Assembly: GCA_011317545.1 (NCBI GenBank)
Contig: WUJK01000003.1
Span: forward strand, 1,612,001-1,676,000
Reading direction: 5' to 3'
DNA length: 64,000 nucleotides
Origin: Coniella vitis
Taxonomy: Eukaryota; Ascomycota; Sordariomycetes; Diaporthales; Schizoparmaceae
Shown here: positions 1 through 11,868 of the stretch, one piece after another
How positions within the stretch are numbered: the first letter of the stretch is position 1
Layout of the letters: each line of letters starts with the position of its first letter
Notes under the pieces: generated by a model
Told to the model about the DNA's origin: nothing
What the model saw: only the letters and a program-made list of their open reading frames with translations
Database searches by the model: none
Position numbers and translations under genes: made by a program

Positions 1-2505
1 TCACGGGTCACAAGATGACGACGCGCAGGCCAGAGTATCCCACGATGCATGCGCCTCTGAGTTCAAGCTTAACTCTCGTACGAGCTATGTCACTCTCGGA
101 GCCGGACTGACGAAAGCTGATTGGGATCTCGGGACGGCAATGATTCTTTGACAAAACCGACGCTCTCGTCATTGAATGCCAAGCAACCCTCGCATCACAC
201 CAGGGTGCCTGAATGCGCGTCCCCGGACTTCAAGCACTACAAGAAGCACTTCGAACTCCCGACGACGCGTCATGGAGATGTGTGCTATGTCCCGCCATTC
301 GCAACAATATTTGTTGAACCTCGACAAATGCCACTGTGCCCATGCTGCTCTTTCTGAAGGGACATCTGGCTGCGGCCTACAGTCGAGACTCGGCGGTCTC
401 TCGCGCGAGCTAGCGAGCCACGCCGTCACTATTTCAGCTCACCTTCTCGACAGATAGCCTGCATTACAAATTCTGTGGAAGCGGGACCAGTGACGCAGCC
501 ACAGTACAGTGCCTTGACCTGTCGTTTGAACCCCCACACGACAGCTTACCCCAGCTACCTAGCAACACATTCAGCTCCCGTGTTGTGGATCTTGACAACT
601 ATACTCACAGGTAGCGGGGTGGTGTTCCGATGCGTCATGGTGGAACAGTCTGCCCGCGGCCCAGGGTTTACCGGACTTGTGTCGTGTCTGAATCCACCCA
701 CCAACCAGATATCTGGCTCTCTTGAGATGTCTAGCGCCGAATGGGGTTTTCATCGAACCATATACTCACTGCAGCAGTCAACGAGCATGCCCATATGATC
801 GCAGAGACGATCGGAATCAAAGCTGAAGACACAAAGGAGACTGCCGTTGCCGATTACCCAGGGATGGCAAGGTGGGTGGCACCACTACTACAACCTCACT
901 TGCTCACCATCAATGAAGCGAGGGACGATCACCACCTCCAGACCGCGGTCTAGACGGGCCAAGGCCGCAAACCTCGCTTTACAGCGAGTGCAGGCGGCTT
1001 GGAGAAGGGCGTCCGTCCACGTTGGCACCCTATCCTCCTTTGCTGGCCGCAAATGCAAGAAAGGAAGTCCTAGTATTGCATTTCCGTACTTTGGATCACT
1101 TGTGAGGGAGTCTCCTGCGAACTATCGCCCGACTGTGGCAGTTCTACCAGCACCAGCATCACCACTCTTGCATATCATCGGCAGCTCTTCTACCCGGTGA
1201 TACTCTGCAATCACAGTACAGTCGCTATAGTGCCTGGCGCTTATGCACGATAGCTCTCGATGACCACCACCAAGGTAAAGGACGTGCATACAGATTGTGG
1301 TTGCTCGAGTGGGGGTTTACGGTCAGAAGGCAAGACTGAAGCAAAGACAGTGACAAGGGAAGTGAACCTATTCTGTGTCATACAGATGTATCGGCTACCA
1401 ACTAAAACAGAGCGTAAGTAGTCTGAATTTCGCCTCATGGATGTCGCAAAGAAGGTTTTGCTCGTGAGCCGCCGATGGCCGAGAGTACGACCTGAGTATG
1501 CGTCAGCCCAGAGTGTGGATGCTTGGTGTATTGGGGCTTAGTGTGAGAGTGAAAGGTAAAGACAGCTGACTGCTGGCCGTCCCTCGCGCCCTTCCCCACG
1601 CTTCCGTGGTCATCCCCCTCCCCTCGCCCTTCCCGCCCTTCTTACCCATCAGGCCCCAGAATTCCGCCATCTTTCAACAAGATTCTGGTTCTTGAGCACG
1701 AGGACGCTCCCCGGCACTCATTAGAGGAACACCTGACTGGTGCACATTAAAAACATGCAACTACGTGAGAGAATGACAGTTACTCGTTCGTGTTATCTGC
1801 GGCAGAACAAGCTGGTCAGGGCAAGTCGCGAACGATACGTAAGGAGCCTCCCCCTTCTCTCATATGTAACCCTGTGTATAAGATATCCAAGGGTTCTGTT
1901 AGACCTTCATCATGGTTTACTTGGTCTGGCGCGCTCTTATTCGAAGTAGCTTTGTAGTCGGGTTTTATAGTTGTTGGTCATATACATACACACCGATGTA
2001 CCTTTACAAACAATAACCATAACACTCTATATCATTACTCTATCCTATTCTCGTACAGTTGAGACACACAGAGTAGCTGATATAGCCATCAGGGAAGTAG
2101 GTCATATACCTACTCTTCTGTGGTCGTTATATATTAGTACTGGGAAAATACGAGCCTATGAGCTTGATTACGTTGTACTTTTCAATGGAAGTTATGTACT
2201 TTTTATGTTCTCTTTTTCTCTTCACTTGTGAGCCGACGCCCGGATATGCTAATGTGTCTTGTTAAAAACAACGCTTCGTTCTGAAAGGCCGAATGTTTTG
2301 CGTCCCTCGTCTCCTGAAAACTCGATTCGGAGCATGTTGAATGACATGAAGTGATTTGACTTCCACCTCCGCGTTCCCTCGTGTTCTTATCCCGGATTCG
2401 CCTGTTATCCACCTTTGTCCTACCGTACAGGGCGGGCATGAGCAGGTATCCCACAAAGCGGTCTACTACACCACAAGGCCTTCAAATCGAGCGTTTTGGC
2501 TCTTT
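1..2505. other. Spacer without recognisable gene
   Basis: No open frame here has recognisable family motifs; short frames occur on both strands with no shared codon bias and no convincing intron pattern. The stretch from about 1 to 1450 has fairly even base composition, and the stretch from about 1900 to 2250 is AT-richer. It may hold the eroded end of a gene outside the window, but nothing in the sequence shows that directly. The right end is the 3' flank of the kinase gene that ends at 2506. Confidence 0.5.
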
Positions 2506-3975
2506 TCATGACTCTTGGGCCCATCGCCGTTCTCTTACTGGCATGTCCTTGCCCTGGGCCTGTCTGCTGCCATCCAACTCGGCGCGCCAGTCCCAGTACT
2601 CGCCGAGACGGACCTCTGCGTACGAGGCATAGTCGAAATCAATTTGCGAGATGGTGGCCTGAATCAGGGACCAGATACCCCAGTAGAAGCCCGGCACACC
2701 TCGATACATATCAACTTCGATTTCCAGCTTCCTTATCTCAGTGTCAAGATCATGGAGTGTGGGCGAAGAGCTTTCCGTGCTAGGGAGCATGGAAAAGTAA
2801 GTACGTGTGTATTCGGCGATGAAATCGTGTCGTTGCGACTTGGTGGGCAGTACGGTAAAGTCGCAGTCAAAACCGCCCCATTCAGCAAAATGGTTGGCAA
2901 TATCAAAGGCGGCTGGAGAGGGTACGGCGTATTCGTAATCGATAAAAGTGACAGATACAGCAGCCTCATCGCTAGTACTGGCGCACTCATGGCCGTTTGT
3001 TTCGCTGCTCTTTGGCAAGACAATGACATTGCCGCACAGCAGGTCGCAGTGCGCAAATACGAGCTATAAATTAGTTCAAAATCAGCATGCCATCGCGCTT
3101 GTATGGAAAAGAGTAAAACCTACACTGTCCTTGCCCAGACCCGGGCGAGGGGCCAGCTCAGCCACGAGCCTCTCCAACTCGCCCTGTAACAGAGCCTGTC
3201 TCTCTCTTTGTGCAGACGTGTCGGTAGGGAGCGCAAAAATCCACTTCTGCATTACCGTCCAGACATTGGGGGCCTGCTTCCCTGGACACGCAGCGTCAAT
3301 GGCTTGCTGGAGTGTCTTGAACAACTTGGAGCCTTTGGTAGTCTGCGCCAGTATCTCACCCGCGTGGTCTTCCATCTTTTCACTGACGTGGGTCTGACCA
3401 GGCAGACATGGCACAGTAGCGTGCCACTGCGCAAGGCGACGAGCAACTGCCAAGTATATTTCGCGCTGGCGAAGGCGTTCTGGATCTGTCACGCCGCCGC
3501 GAATGAAGCGGTACATCATGCCGTTGTTGAAGCGGGCGAGGAGCTCGGGAGCGAGGCCGTGTTGCATGAGAAGCTCGTGGTTCTGCGTCTCGCGGGCGCG
3601 GTCGATGATGAGATCAGTGCCGTGGCCGTAGGCACGCAGCAGGATAGCCTCGCGGTCTACATCGTCTTTGGACAGGCCGGGCCGGCGGTTGACAGCCTTG
3701 AGGAGCGTGTTGGTGATGCCGTCAGTGAAGCGAACGAATTCGATGCTCGAGTCGGACGAGGCCCATTCAGGGCGGAGGGCAAGGATCAAGGACCGCGCTG
3801 AAGCGTCCGCATCGTCATTGGCATAAGACTGGTCGATGAAGGGAATAGGCAGGTGGGAGAGCTGGGAGGCTAGCGAGGTGTGGTCGTTGCTGTCGTTGCC
3901 ATTGGAGGTGTTTTGATGATTGCGGAAGTGGCTGCCATATTCATGGCTGTTTCCATTGCTGTGGTGTTGTATCAT
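2506..3975 (-). CDS. EKI1: Ethanolamine/choline kinase
   Basis: Phosphorylates ethanolamine (possibly choline) with ATP, the first step of the CDP-ethanolamine branch of the Kennedy pathway in the cytosol. Two exons, 3975-3124 and 3063-2506, joined over a 60-nt GT...AG intron, give 469 residues. The N-terminal 45 residues are low-complexity His/Asn/Ser. Then come the ATP-lobe segment VRFTDGITNTLLKA, a region reading ELLARFNNGMMYRFIRGG typical of ethanolamine kinases, and right after the intron the catalytic-loop motif HCDLLCGN (Brenner-type HxDxxxxN). The metal-binding segment FIDYEYAVPSPAAFDIANHF follows. Joining the exons restores LVFAHCDLL, which supports the intron. It is divergent from NPR3 across a 1.25 kb spacer. 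Family assignment is firm; substrate preference for ethanolamine is inferred from motif flavour. Confidence 0.9.
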
Positions 3976-5229
3976 TTTGCCCGCTCGACTTTGAAGAAAA
4001 TTGGCGGGTAATTTTGGCAGTGTGGTGCGGTGTGGTGCGGTGCGGATTCCAGGGTCCAGGCTAGGAAGGCCTTCGAGGAATGGCGTCAGGTACGGAAAGA
4101 ACTTGGGTGCAACCTATACGGCAAGTGCGTCTGGCTTAGCGCACGTGTCTTCTATTTTTCTTTTTTCTGTGCAATTCGAAGTGCAAGCGGAAGCCATGGC
4201 TGGCAGCAAGCATTCGCACGCAGCTTCCTCGAGTTGGTGAGAATCGAGCTGCTGTCGCAACTATGAACGTCATAGGGTTGTTTTGGGGGTCAGGGATGCA
4301 GATGAGATGGGCGCACAACATACGTAAGAACGCTATTCGGCTAACTGGCACTGACAGGCACACTGGCCACGCTGGGGGACGATCACCCTCGGCTGGGGGA
4401 GAAGCGAAAAAAAAAAAAAGTGACGAGAGGAAGTTCCAAGCGCGCAGGTACGCAGACCGTGCCAGGATGGGATTGAAGGAGGAGACGAAGAAGAGCGAGC
4501 AAGAAAAGGAACAGTTTCAGCTCAACAGCATAAAATTAGACCAAAGGACTGGCATCTGGATCTGCAGCAGACTTTTAAATTTCGCAAAGAGTGTCAACGA
4601 GGCACGCGACACGTTGCCTCGAAAAATAGAGATCAATGGAAGGCAATGGCAAGTCGTCGCATGCCGGCGTAGCAGTCACTCACTTTAGTGGTTGCTCGTC
4701 TGGCTGGCCTGGGGATATTGGAAAATAGGGGCCAACCAGCCCAGCCTAGTGCTGCGGGAACCCCTCCCCAGAAGGGCCCTGAGCCCCTCAGCGCCTGGGA
4801 CCCCCCTGGTTGCCAGTGGGGAGTGCGCTAGCCTGACATGTGATTGGGTCTTGCAATTTCCCAAGTCCGAATCGCCAGTGATAGCGTCGAGCTTGCAAAG
4901 AACCTCATCAGATTCTCCACACGTTACCACAAATCCCAACAACACCACAAGGCCTAGAGACATCGAGCGGAACGGCCATTCTTCGCTGAGATGGGGTCAT
5001 GACCCTGTTGAGATTCCGGCAATCTTGAATGAGCGCTGATGCCGCTATGTGGGCCACCCAGCACCCGTCCATGATGAGCCGGAGAGCAGACCAAAGCCAG
5101 CTTTGATTGGTTGTACCTGATCCACTGATCCAAAGCTGCATCATAGTACAGAGCAGTCGCATCACAGTCCAGCACAGCACTTGCGACCAGAAGGCGTCGA
5201 GAGAGCGCTGACTCGGGCCTGTGGCGACC
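3976..5229. promoter_or_regulatory. Divergent spacer, kinase / NPR3
   Basis: 1.25 kb between two divergent start codons, so it should hold both promoters and 5' leaders. It contains a 13-nt A run near 4410, a GTGCGGTGTG-like tandem near 4021-4045, and a single CATAGTAC half-site near 5144 belonging to the dispersed element family. No coding frame is credible. Confidence 0.55.
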
Positions 5230-7983
5230 ATGGCCCTGCCCGTTCTGCCCAACTCGTCCAACTTCCTCGGCGTCGCCCTCGTCATCAATCGCAACCGCGA
5301 TGGGCCCCGCTTCGTCTTCCACTACCCTCCCCACATCGCCCCGGTGGCCGATCGCCTCCGCGACGAGGATGACGATGGCGCCGGCGCCGACGACGACATG
5401 CTCTTTGAGATGTCCACGGCCCCCGCCGATGGCCTGACGCCCTACAACCTCAAGATCGCAGACCTCATGTCCTGGGACCAGGACGACCATCTCATCACCG
5501 AGAGCGGCACCCAGCTCGTGCCCTGGGAACATGTCGCAGGATTCCCCACCAAGGACCTCGAGAGCATCCTGACTCCGGCGCGGGCCTACCACAAGACGCT
5601 CTTCCAGATTTCGCTCGATCCGCTGTACTTTGTCTCGTACCCCATCCACAAGCCTGAGAGCGGCATGTGGAAGAAGAGGAGTAAGCGGAAGCAGAATGTA
5701 TCCAAGCAGGACAGTGGTGACTCGTCTCGAAGGGGCGATGAGAACGTCTCGCCCACCAACGAAGGAGTGGATGCCATCACGGGTCACGACAGTGACACGC
5801 CCGCAGCTTCTACAACTAAGAAGGACGAGTCTCATGCCATGGCAGACCAGCCACCAGCAGAGACCACGGAGGACAAAGCCAGCAACCTCACCATGTTCAA
5901 CCTGGTGTTTATACTCAACCCAAAAAAGCACGAAGCAAAGGATCTCATCGATACCATGTACACAAACATTATCCGCAAGGTCAACAAGGCCTACAAATAC
6001 GTCCAGCAGCGCAGCGACTTTGTCTGGAAGGAATCCAAGAAGATTCTGCTTCTCAAGGATAAGGCGCGTGAGGAGAAGCGCAAAATGAGTGACCTGTGGG
6101 AAGAGATCCTGCAGAGCTCATCGTTGGCAGCATCCATGCAGGATCTGTACGAGACAATCTCACACAACAAGATTGCCGCTCTGCAGCTCGAGACAGACGA
6201 AGGCACCATCACCCACTCGGTGCAGATTCCCGTTCCCTTCCACATTGCCGATCTACCGCCCCTGGATCGAGAAGACGATAGTCGCGGCTTGTGGATCACG
6301 ACTGCAAATTCCTTTGTGAGCGACAATAACGACGCCGCCGACGAGCCCGACTACCTGGACAAGAACTTTGCTCTGCTCCTCATGGGCGACGACAAGAAAA
6401 TCATTGCCGAGCTTTCAGCAGATCCCGACGAGACGACACTTTCCATGATTGAATTTGTCCGCCACTCCAAGCCCACAACTTCCTTCCATCAAGTTGCGCA
6501 GCAAACCAACAACATCCTCACCCTGGGCCAAGTGCGCAAGTACGCGCAGCACTTCATTTTTTGGCGCCGCGCCATCGCCATTCCACCCTTACACGCCCGC
6601 GATGTCTACGTTCTCTCGCCCAACGCCGACATGGCGACGCTGCCACGCGCCACAGCCGTTTGGACCCGTCAATTTCCCTTTGCGCCTACCCTGCCCAACT
6701 TCCTTTCCGACCTTTCTGCCGCACCGAAACCCTACAAGTGGTTCTGCCCTTCCAAGACTTTTCGCCCAGATTACCTCGCCATGCTCGCCTGGCTCCTGCG
6801 CGGAGGCTGGGTCATGCAGCTGTGTACCTTTGCGTACGTGATTGTTTGGCCCGAGATCATCTACGAAGTTGACTATACTCTCGAGGCCGAGGAGGTGGCG
6901 CGCGCCAAAAAGGCCCAGGCTGCCGCGACGGATGAGTTGCACCACGTGCCTGCAGGAAAGGAGACTTCTGCGCCGACCAAAGAGCGCAGGCGGCGCGGGA
7001 GTGCAGGCTCGGGCGTTCCAGGGAGTGTCTCTGGTGCCGGGACGATTGCTGACCTGGCCAGTTCCACATCGACCTTGCAACGGACGGTGAGCGTGGCCAC
7101 AGGCCTGGATCGCAGCGTCTCTGAAGTATCTTCGGCGGCAGCTGCCGGTGCTGCAGCATCGTCGTCATTAACCGGCATGACAAACTCGCGCCCAAGCATC
7201 ACCAGCATCGTCTCCAGTGACTTTCCACACACCTTGTCCCCACCCAGCTCTCCGCCTGCCTTCCTCCTCCGCGAAATTCACTCCGACTCCGACACCGAAT
7301 CTGACCACGGCGCCTTATCAGAACCGCAATCTCCCACCACCACCAGCGCCCTTCGCCATTCCGATCTCCTCCACAATAACTTGACCACCACCTCTCCATC
7401 GCACCTCTCCTCCCCAACCGTGTCGCGGCCCCATTCCCAGCCCACCCTCGCCGAACGCATCGCCGAGAAAGCCCGTCTGGAGCGCATAGCCGATAAGGCC
7501 GCCCGTGAACTCGCCGAAAAGGCCACGGCGCACGCACGCAAAATATATCCCAAAGCCACGGACCACCCAAGCCATAATAACGCGCCGCACTTGGCGGGCA
7601 TCAGTCCGTACGTTATTCTCGATGCGAGAAAGGCAACGGGAAAAGAGTCTCTGTACCTGAGTGCTATTGGGAAGCGTTTGAGGGAACGGAGGACACAGCC
7701 CGTTGCGAAGAGCAAGAAGGATTCTAGTGCGGCGAATACTACTACGGTTAAAGAAGGGAAAGGGAAAGGTGTGGCAAGAGGAACGGGCTCAACAGGAACG
7801 GGAATAGGAGGAATCGAAGACTGGGATGCCAAAGTAGCGTATTACTGGCCTTTGTTCCTCAAGTACTTCAACGGTCGATTGGCGCTGGAACGGATCGCGC
7901 TACAAGAGGAGATGAAGCGCAAAGAGGTGTGGAACTTGCTTACTGCCATGAGCGAGTATTTGCTCTGTGTAAGGCATTGGTGA
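5230..7983 (+). CDS. NPR3: Nitrogen permease regulator 3 (GATOR1/SEACIT subunit)
   Basis: Npr3 joins Npr2 and Iml1 in the SEACIT/GATOR1 complex, a GTPase-activating complex for Gtr1/Rag at the vacuole that restrains TORC1 when nitrogen is short. A single uninterrupted frame gives 917 residues. I start at the ATG at 5230 (context GCGACCATGG); the frame is open a few codons upstream only from a GTG. The N-terminus FLGVALVINRNRDGPRFVFHYP is the conserved Npr3 longin-like start. A block near residues 220-300 (NLVFILNPKKHEAKDLIDTM) and the C-terminal helix ending in VRHW are also typical. Residues about 560-790 are Ser/Ala/Thr-rich, probably disordered and phosphorylated, followed by a charged Ala/Glu/Lys helix. 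No introns are needed. Confidence 0.93.
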   Translation: MALPVLPNSSNFLGVALVINRNRDGPRFVFHYPPHIAPVADRLRDEDDDGAGADDDMLFEMSTAPADGLTPYNLKIADLMSWDQDDHLITESGTQLVPWEHVAGFPTKDLESILTPARAYHKTLFQISLDPLYFVSYPIHKPESGMWKKRSKRKQNVSKQDSGDSSRRGDENVSPTNEGVDAITGHDSDTPAASTTKKDESHAMADQPPAETTEDKASNLTMFNLVFILNPKKHEAKDLIDTMYTNIIRKVNKAYKYVQQRSDFVWKESKKILLLKDKAREEKRKMSDLWEEILQSSSLAASMQDLYETISHNKIAALQLETDEGTITHSVQIPVPFHIADLPPLDREDDSRGLWITTANSFVSDNNDAADEPDYLDKNFALLLMGDDKKIIAELSADPDETTLSMIEFVRHSKPTTSFHQVAQQTNNILTLGQVRKYAQHFIFWRRAIAIPPLHARDVYVLSPNADMATLPRATAVWTRQFPFAPTLPNFLSDLSAAPKPYKWFCPSKTFRPDYLAMLAWLLRGGWVMQLCTFAYVIVWPEIIYEVDYTLEAEEVARAKKAQAAATDELHHVPAGKETSAPTKERRRRGSAGSGVPGSVSGAGTIADLASSTSTLQRTVSVATGLDRSVSEVSSAAAAGAAASSSLTGMTNSRPSITSIVSSDFPHTLSPPSSPPAFLLREIHSDSDTESDHGALSEPQSPTTTSALRHSDLLHNNLTTTSPSHLSSPTVSRPHSQPTLAERIAEKARLERIADKAARELAEKATAHARKIYPKATDHPSHNNAPHLAGISPYVILDARKATGKESLYLSAIGKRLRERRTQPVAKSKKDSSAANTTTVKEGKGKGVARGTGSTGTGIGGIEDWDAKVAYYWPLFLKYFNGRLALERIALQEEMKRKEVWNLLTAMSEYLLCVRHW

Positions 7984-8782
7984 AAGTAGCAGTTGTTGAG
8001 AGATATGGACCATCTGGGCAGATCCACTTGTAGTAGTGAGATATAGATTTGTTCAAAAATTTACTAACGAGTGCCCATGTGTTACTCCAACATTCCAGTA
8101 AAGCTAATGGAAGAAAGAATTGCTTCCACGAATAGACCATAGAAATCCACCTTCACAACACGTAATCCCTGCCCTCAGGAATACAACAATCGTCCTATAA
8201 CCCAGAGTCCACCCAGGTATCATTGTGTACAAATCAAATAAAAAAGAAAAGCAGTGACAATAAAAGCCTAACAATGCCATGTAGTAATGTGATGAAAAAG
8301 ACGACAACCAAACCAAGGCACAAAATAGTCCTCCTGCCTCTTCTCGGAATTACTTCCCACAAAAGAGGGACAGACGCAATCAATCATGACAAATAAGAGC
8401 CAAAGAAATAAAAGCAGATCTGGTGATAATGGTGTAAAAAGAAAACCCCAGGACCAAGAGACCGACTCCCTGTTTGCGATGCAAAGAGACTGACTGGCCT
8501 TCTGGTACACAGGGCTGAGGTATCTCTCGCAAAGATGATGGCAGCAAAGTCAACGTAAAGAAACGAAAACACGAAACGCCGCCATGGTACCTTGCCCAAA
8601 CCCAAGCCCGCCTACCAAAGTATGCAAGGAAAGGATTGTGACTTGATTCAAAAGTGTGTGAAACCAGGGACAAGTCCAAAACAGAACGATTCCAAGAAAG
8701 GATGAGAGGGGTGAAGTAAGGAAAAAGGAGATGAGCCACTGTCAGGATGAGGGCACCACGTAGAATATCAACGAGAAGCTGC
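7984..8782. other. Convergent spacer with two 3' flanks
   Basis: 800 bp between the stop codons of NPR3 and the bHLH gene. AT-rich stretches near 8040-8060 and 8230-8260 would suit 3' ends on the plus strand, and the rest probably holds the 3' UTR of the bHLH gene. No ORF with family signature. Confidence 0.5.
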
Positions 8783-10327
8783 TCAAGATATCTCCATGAA
8801 CTCATCCTCTTCGTCAAAGCTGGTCCGGTTGAATTTGATGTCTTCGTGCTCATCGTCCCAGAGGGCATTGGCGTCAAAAGCATCGTTGCTAAAGTGACCA
8901 TTTGTATCGCCCTCTGGGCTGATCGAATTCATGTCGCCACCGTGGGTAACGCCATTGAGCGGCTCACCCTTGTAATCTGTGTGGTTCGGCACCCTGAGGC
9001 CAGTACCCGATGTTCGCGAGTATGTAAAGTCTGACATTTCGTTCTTGGCCATGGCCTCGAGAAGTTCAGTCTGCATTCTCTTCTCGTCCTCGGTTATGTC
9101 AAACGGAGCTTGACCTCCGAGTTCCTGGATAGCGTTGACAAGCTCCTCCTGCTGTTGTATCTTGGTTTGCAGCATCCACATGAGATCGCGGGTCCAGCTC
9201 ACTGCACCGTTCAGAATGTCACCCTTGTTGGGGCCCTTGTCCTTGTCTTCCATGGGAAGACCAGTAGTGATGTTGCCCGTGGCGCCGCTGGTGGCTCGTC
9301 TTGCACCTGGTCCTGCCAAGCCGGATGTGGCTGAACCTGGGTTTGAGTTTCCTGTCAAGGTTGGGGACAGTGGCGTACCGTTGGATATCATCTTGCGGAT
9401 CTTTTCGTCCTCGAGTCTGTGGGTAGGAACCAGTTTGCTAAGGTCTTGAATGCGCTCGTTAATGTTGTCCCGTCTTCGTCTCTCAACCAGATTGTGAGAC
9501 TCTCTTCTGCGCTTCTTCTTGGCCTCTTGCTGTGACGATAGGGCGTTCCCCTGGCCGAGCTTGGTGGGCATGGACATGCCCTTTGACAAGAAACCATTGA
9601 TTTGCGCGCTATGGAGCTCCGTCTGCAGGGGCGAAGAAAGTCCAGAGCCCGGAAATGAGGCCATACTGTTAGGGGTGTGTGCCCAGTGTCCAGATGCAGT
9701 CTTGTTATGGTGAGGTCCACCCGTCCGTATTGGTTGAGCGCCAAAGCCATCTTGAGACCCCATCGACAAGCCCAGAGCGCCCATTTTGGGAGTCAGGGGG
9801 CTTCTAGCCGTAGAGGCCTTGCGCTGCATAGCTTGCGCCTGTAGCCTTTGTCGTGCTTGCATATAATTTGGGTCATTGGCATCCTTGGCTAGACCTTCGG
9901 CAATCGGCGATGCGCCGTAGGACAAGGGCGTGTGGAATGCGTGCATTGACTGGTATTGCGGCACATTAGATACGAAGGGGCTCTGGATAGGATCACCGTC
10001 TGGGGTGCTCGAGTAGCCTGGCATGTGCTGCTGGTCCATGGTCGGCCGTGAATTGTACACGCCGCCACTTTGGCTGTAATTTACGTTCATTTCGTTCATG
10101 CCGCCAAAATCATGACCTTGCATGCCCGAGGCAGTCTCAGTGGGGCTGCCCAAGCCTTCGAGCAATTCATCGTCGCCAAAAACTGCTGATCCGCTGGAAA
10201 ATGCACTGTTCTGGCCATTTGAATTGCCGCCAAAGTTGTTTTGGAAACCTTGGTTGAAGTTGAGCTCATTTGGGTTGATGCTGCCATTGTGGCTGCCACC
10301 AAAGTGCCCAAAGGCCTGTTGGGCCAT
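8783..10327 (-). CDS. DevR-like bHLH transcription factor
   Basis: A nuclear DNA-binding regulator of the basic helix-loop-helix class, 514 residues from the ATG at 10327 (MAQQAFGHFGG). Starting further upstream would add a poorly conserved-looking leader. The N-terminal 270 residues are Asn/Gly/Ser/Gln-rich. The basic region, ESHNLVERRRRDNINERI, begins near residue 274 and carries the His-Glu-Arg triad that in this family reads the CACGTG E-box. Helix 1 runs through IQDLSKLVPTHRLEDEKIRK, then an unusually long loop of roughly 65 Ser/Thr/Gly-rich residues, then helix 2 (NKGDILNGAVSWTRDLMWML) and a Gln/Glu zipper-like tail. The basic region resembles DevR of Aspergillus, a regulator of development; target genes cannot be read from this window. 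The C-terminal 40 residues are acidic. Confidence 0.85.
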   Translation of the reverse strand: MAQQAFGHFGGSHNGSINPNELNFNQGFQNNFGGNSNGQNSAFSSGSAVFGDDELLEGLGSPTETASGMQGHDFGGMNEMNVNYSQSGGVYNSRPTMDQQHMPGYSSTPDGDPIQSPFVSNVPQYQSMHAFHTPLSYGASPIAEGLAKDANDPNYMQARQRLQAQAMQRKASTARSPLTPKMGALGLSMGSQDGFGAQPIRTGGPHHNKTASGHWAHTPNSMASFPGSGLSSPLQTELHSAQINGFLSKGMSMPTKLGQGNALSSQQEAKKKRRRESHNLVERRRRDNINERIQDLSKLVPTHRLEDEKIRKMISNGTPLSPTLTGNSNPGSATSGLAGPGARRATSGATGNITTGLPMEDKDKGPNKGDILNGAVSWTRDLMWMLQTKIQQQEELVNAIQELGGQAPFDITEDEKRMQTELLEAMAKNEMSDFTYSRTSGTGLRVPNHTDYKGEPLNGVTHGGDMNSISPEGDTNGHFSNDAFDANALWDDEHEDIKFNRTSFDEEDEFMEIS

Positions 10328-11007
10328 TTTTGGAGTATTTGTATGAAAGAAGTCGATGGTTTGGGTGGGGGCGAATAATGCAATTGTCGCGGCGTGGTTG
10401 GGCAGGGTCTTGGCCCGGTTCAGAATCGGGGCGCGAGGTCTCAAAAAGACAATGGGGATGAGTGGTAAAAAGAGAACAGCGCCCGGTCCTCTTTCTCTGT
10501 TGCACGGAGGGCTTGCCGGAGAGGCGGAGGCAGCAACCTGTAAGATGGACAAGAACAAGAAAAAGGTTAGCCGACTGTTGTACGCGTCACGATAGAATGA
10601 ATGGTAAAGTCGAGTGGTGGAGGATGGGGAGAGGGGTCAAGCCGGGGCCGGGAGGGGCAGGGAGAGAGAGGGAGAGCGAGGCCGCACCAAGTTGCGGTCA
10701 GGGAAATGCGTGTCAACAGGGTGCTGAGACTCTGGGACTGGAATCTGATGCGAGGGCAACACGAAGCGAGGGGAGGTGCTTACTGGTGGGAGGGCGGACA
10801 GACAAAAATGGGAGAATTGATGACGGGGGCGAACTGAATGTGACAGCTCAGCAGAATGCCATCACCTCTGGCTGGAGAGGCTGATGACTGTCCGTTCGGT
10901 TTGGCTCTGGCTGCTTGGTGGGGCTTGGCGAGCGAGGTGCGCTTGGCTAGGCGGGCGCGGTCGGTCAGACTGTAGCAGGCGGCGAAGTTGGGCAAAAGCA
11001 GCCGGCC

Positions 11008-11021
11008 GGGGGGGGGGGGGG
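11008..11021. repeat. G14 homopolymer
   Basis: Uninterrupted run of 14 G followed by a short CAG/CAGCAG stretch, upstream of the bHLH gene. Likely length-variable; read length errors are also likely here. Confidence 0.8.
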
Positions 11022-11856
11022 CAGCAGCAGCAGCAAGAATAGTAGTTTTTGCTTTCTTTTCTTTTCTTCTGCTTTAGCCGGTGCGGCGTCTCTGCTGCTG
11101 TGTGTAGGAGGCTACACTCTCAGATTCCCGGGAGGAGAATAGGTGCGCCAATGGTAGTTGTCGTGGAAAGATGCCGGAAAGATGGTGCGAAAAGTGAAGT
11201 GCAGCAGCTTATCAGTCGGATGGATTCAGGAGAAAAAGATGAGTGAGTCAGGAAGAGTTCGAGGCGTCAAGACTAGGCGGTTTCTGCTTCGCTTTACCTG
11301 GAGAACCTTCCCGGACTTGGACTTGGGCTAGATCTGAGATCTGGAACTGGCACTGGAACTGCGAACAGCTGGGGGCAATGCGCAAGCCGGGATGGGCGCT
11401 GTTGAACAGGGAGCAAGGCTCTCACTCTCAGGCGCTAGCAGGCAGGCAGGCTGGCAGGCTGGCACAATAAGTAGCAAGTCGGAAACGGGACAGTGTTTTT
11501 GACGTGGACTTGACAGGCAGCGGTTGGTGGAGTGGACGAGCGGAAGAAGAGAAACGAAGCGTGTGTGTAGACGGCAGAAAAGCAGACACAAGCTCCCTTT
11601 TCAGCTCTCTTAGACCACAAGAGGCGTGGGCTTTTGCGGGTTCCAGTGTTGCGGGTTGGCGGGTGGGAAAGCGGGTCTTGGTAGGCCTGGGGGATGTTCT
11701 GTTCTGGCGAGAACCTGGAGAAGGCACGACCAAAATGCTGGGGTTGCTGTCTGGAGAACACAGCTGTGCCGGCAGGGATGGGCCGTGTGGAGGGGCCTTA
11801 CCAGGAGGGGGTTGCTGAGCGAGCTCGCTCAAACTTCCTGGCTAACGACCTTGCAA

Positions 11857-11868
11857 GTACCTAGGTAC
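11857..11868. repeat. Palindrome GTACCTAGGTAC
   Basis: Perfect 12-bp self-complementary site. A longer relative, GGTACCTAGGTACC, lies at 48668-48681, and the 10-bp core TACCTAGGTA recurs at 29045-29054; a partial form is near 18404. This is a second palindrome family, distinct from the TACTATG family. Confidence 0.75.

Noticed and set aside
2515..3069. Plus-strand frame of 184 codons
   Set aside because: Antisense shadow of the second exon of the ethanolamine kinase.
5221..5229. GTG as start of NPR3
   Set aside because: A good-context ATG lies at 5230 and begins the conserved N-terminus.
4954..5931. Minus-strand frame of 325 codons
   Set aside because: Antisense to the NPR3 5' end, no motif; NPR3 is clearly the coding strand.
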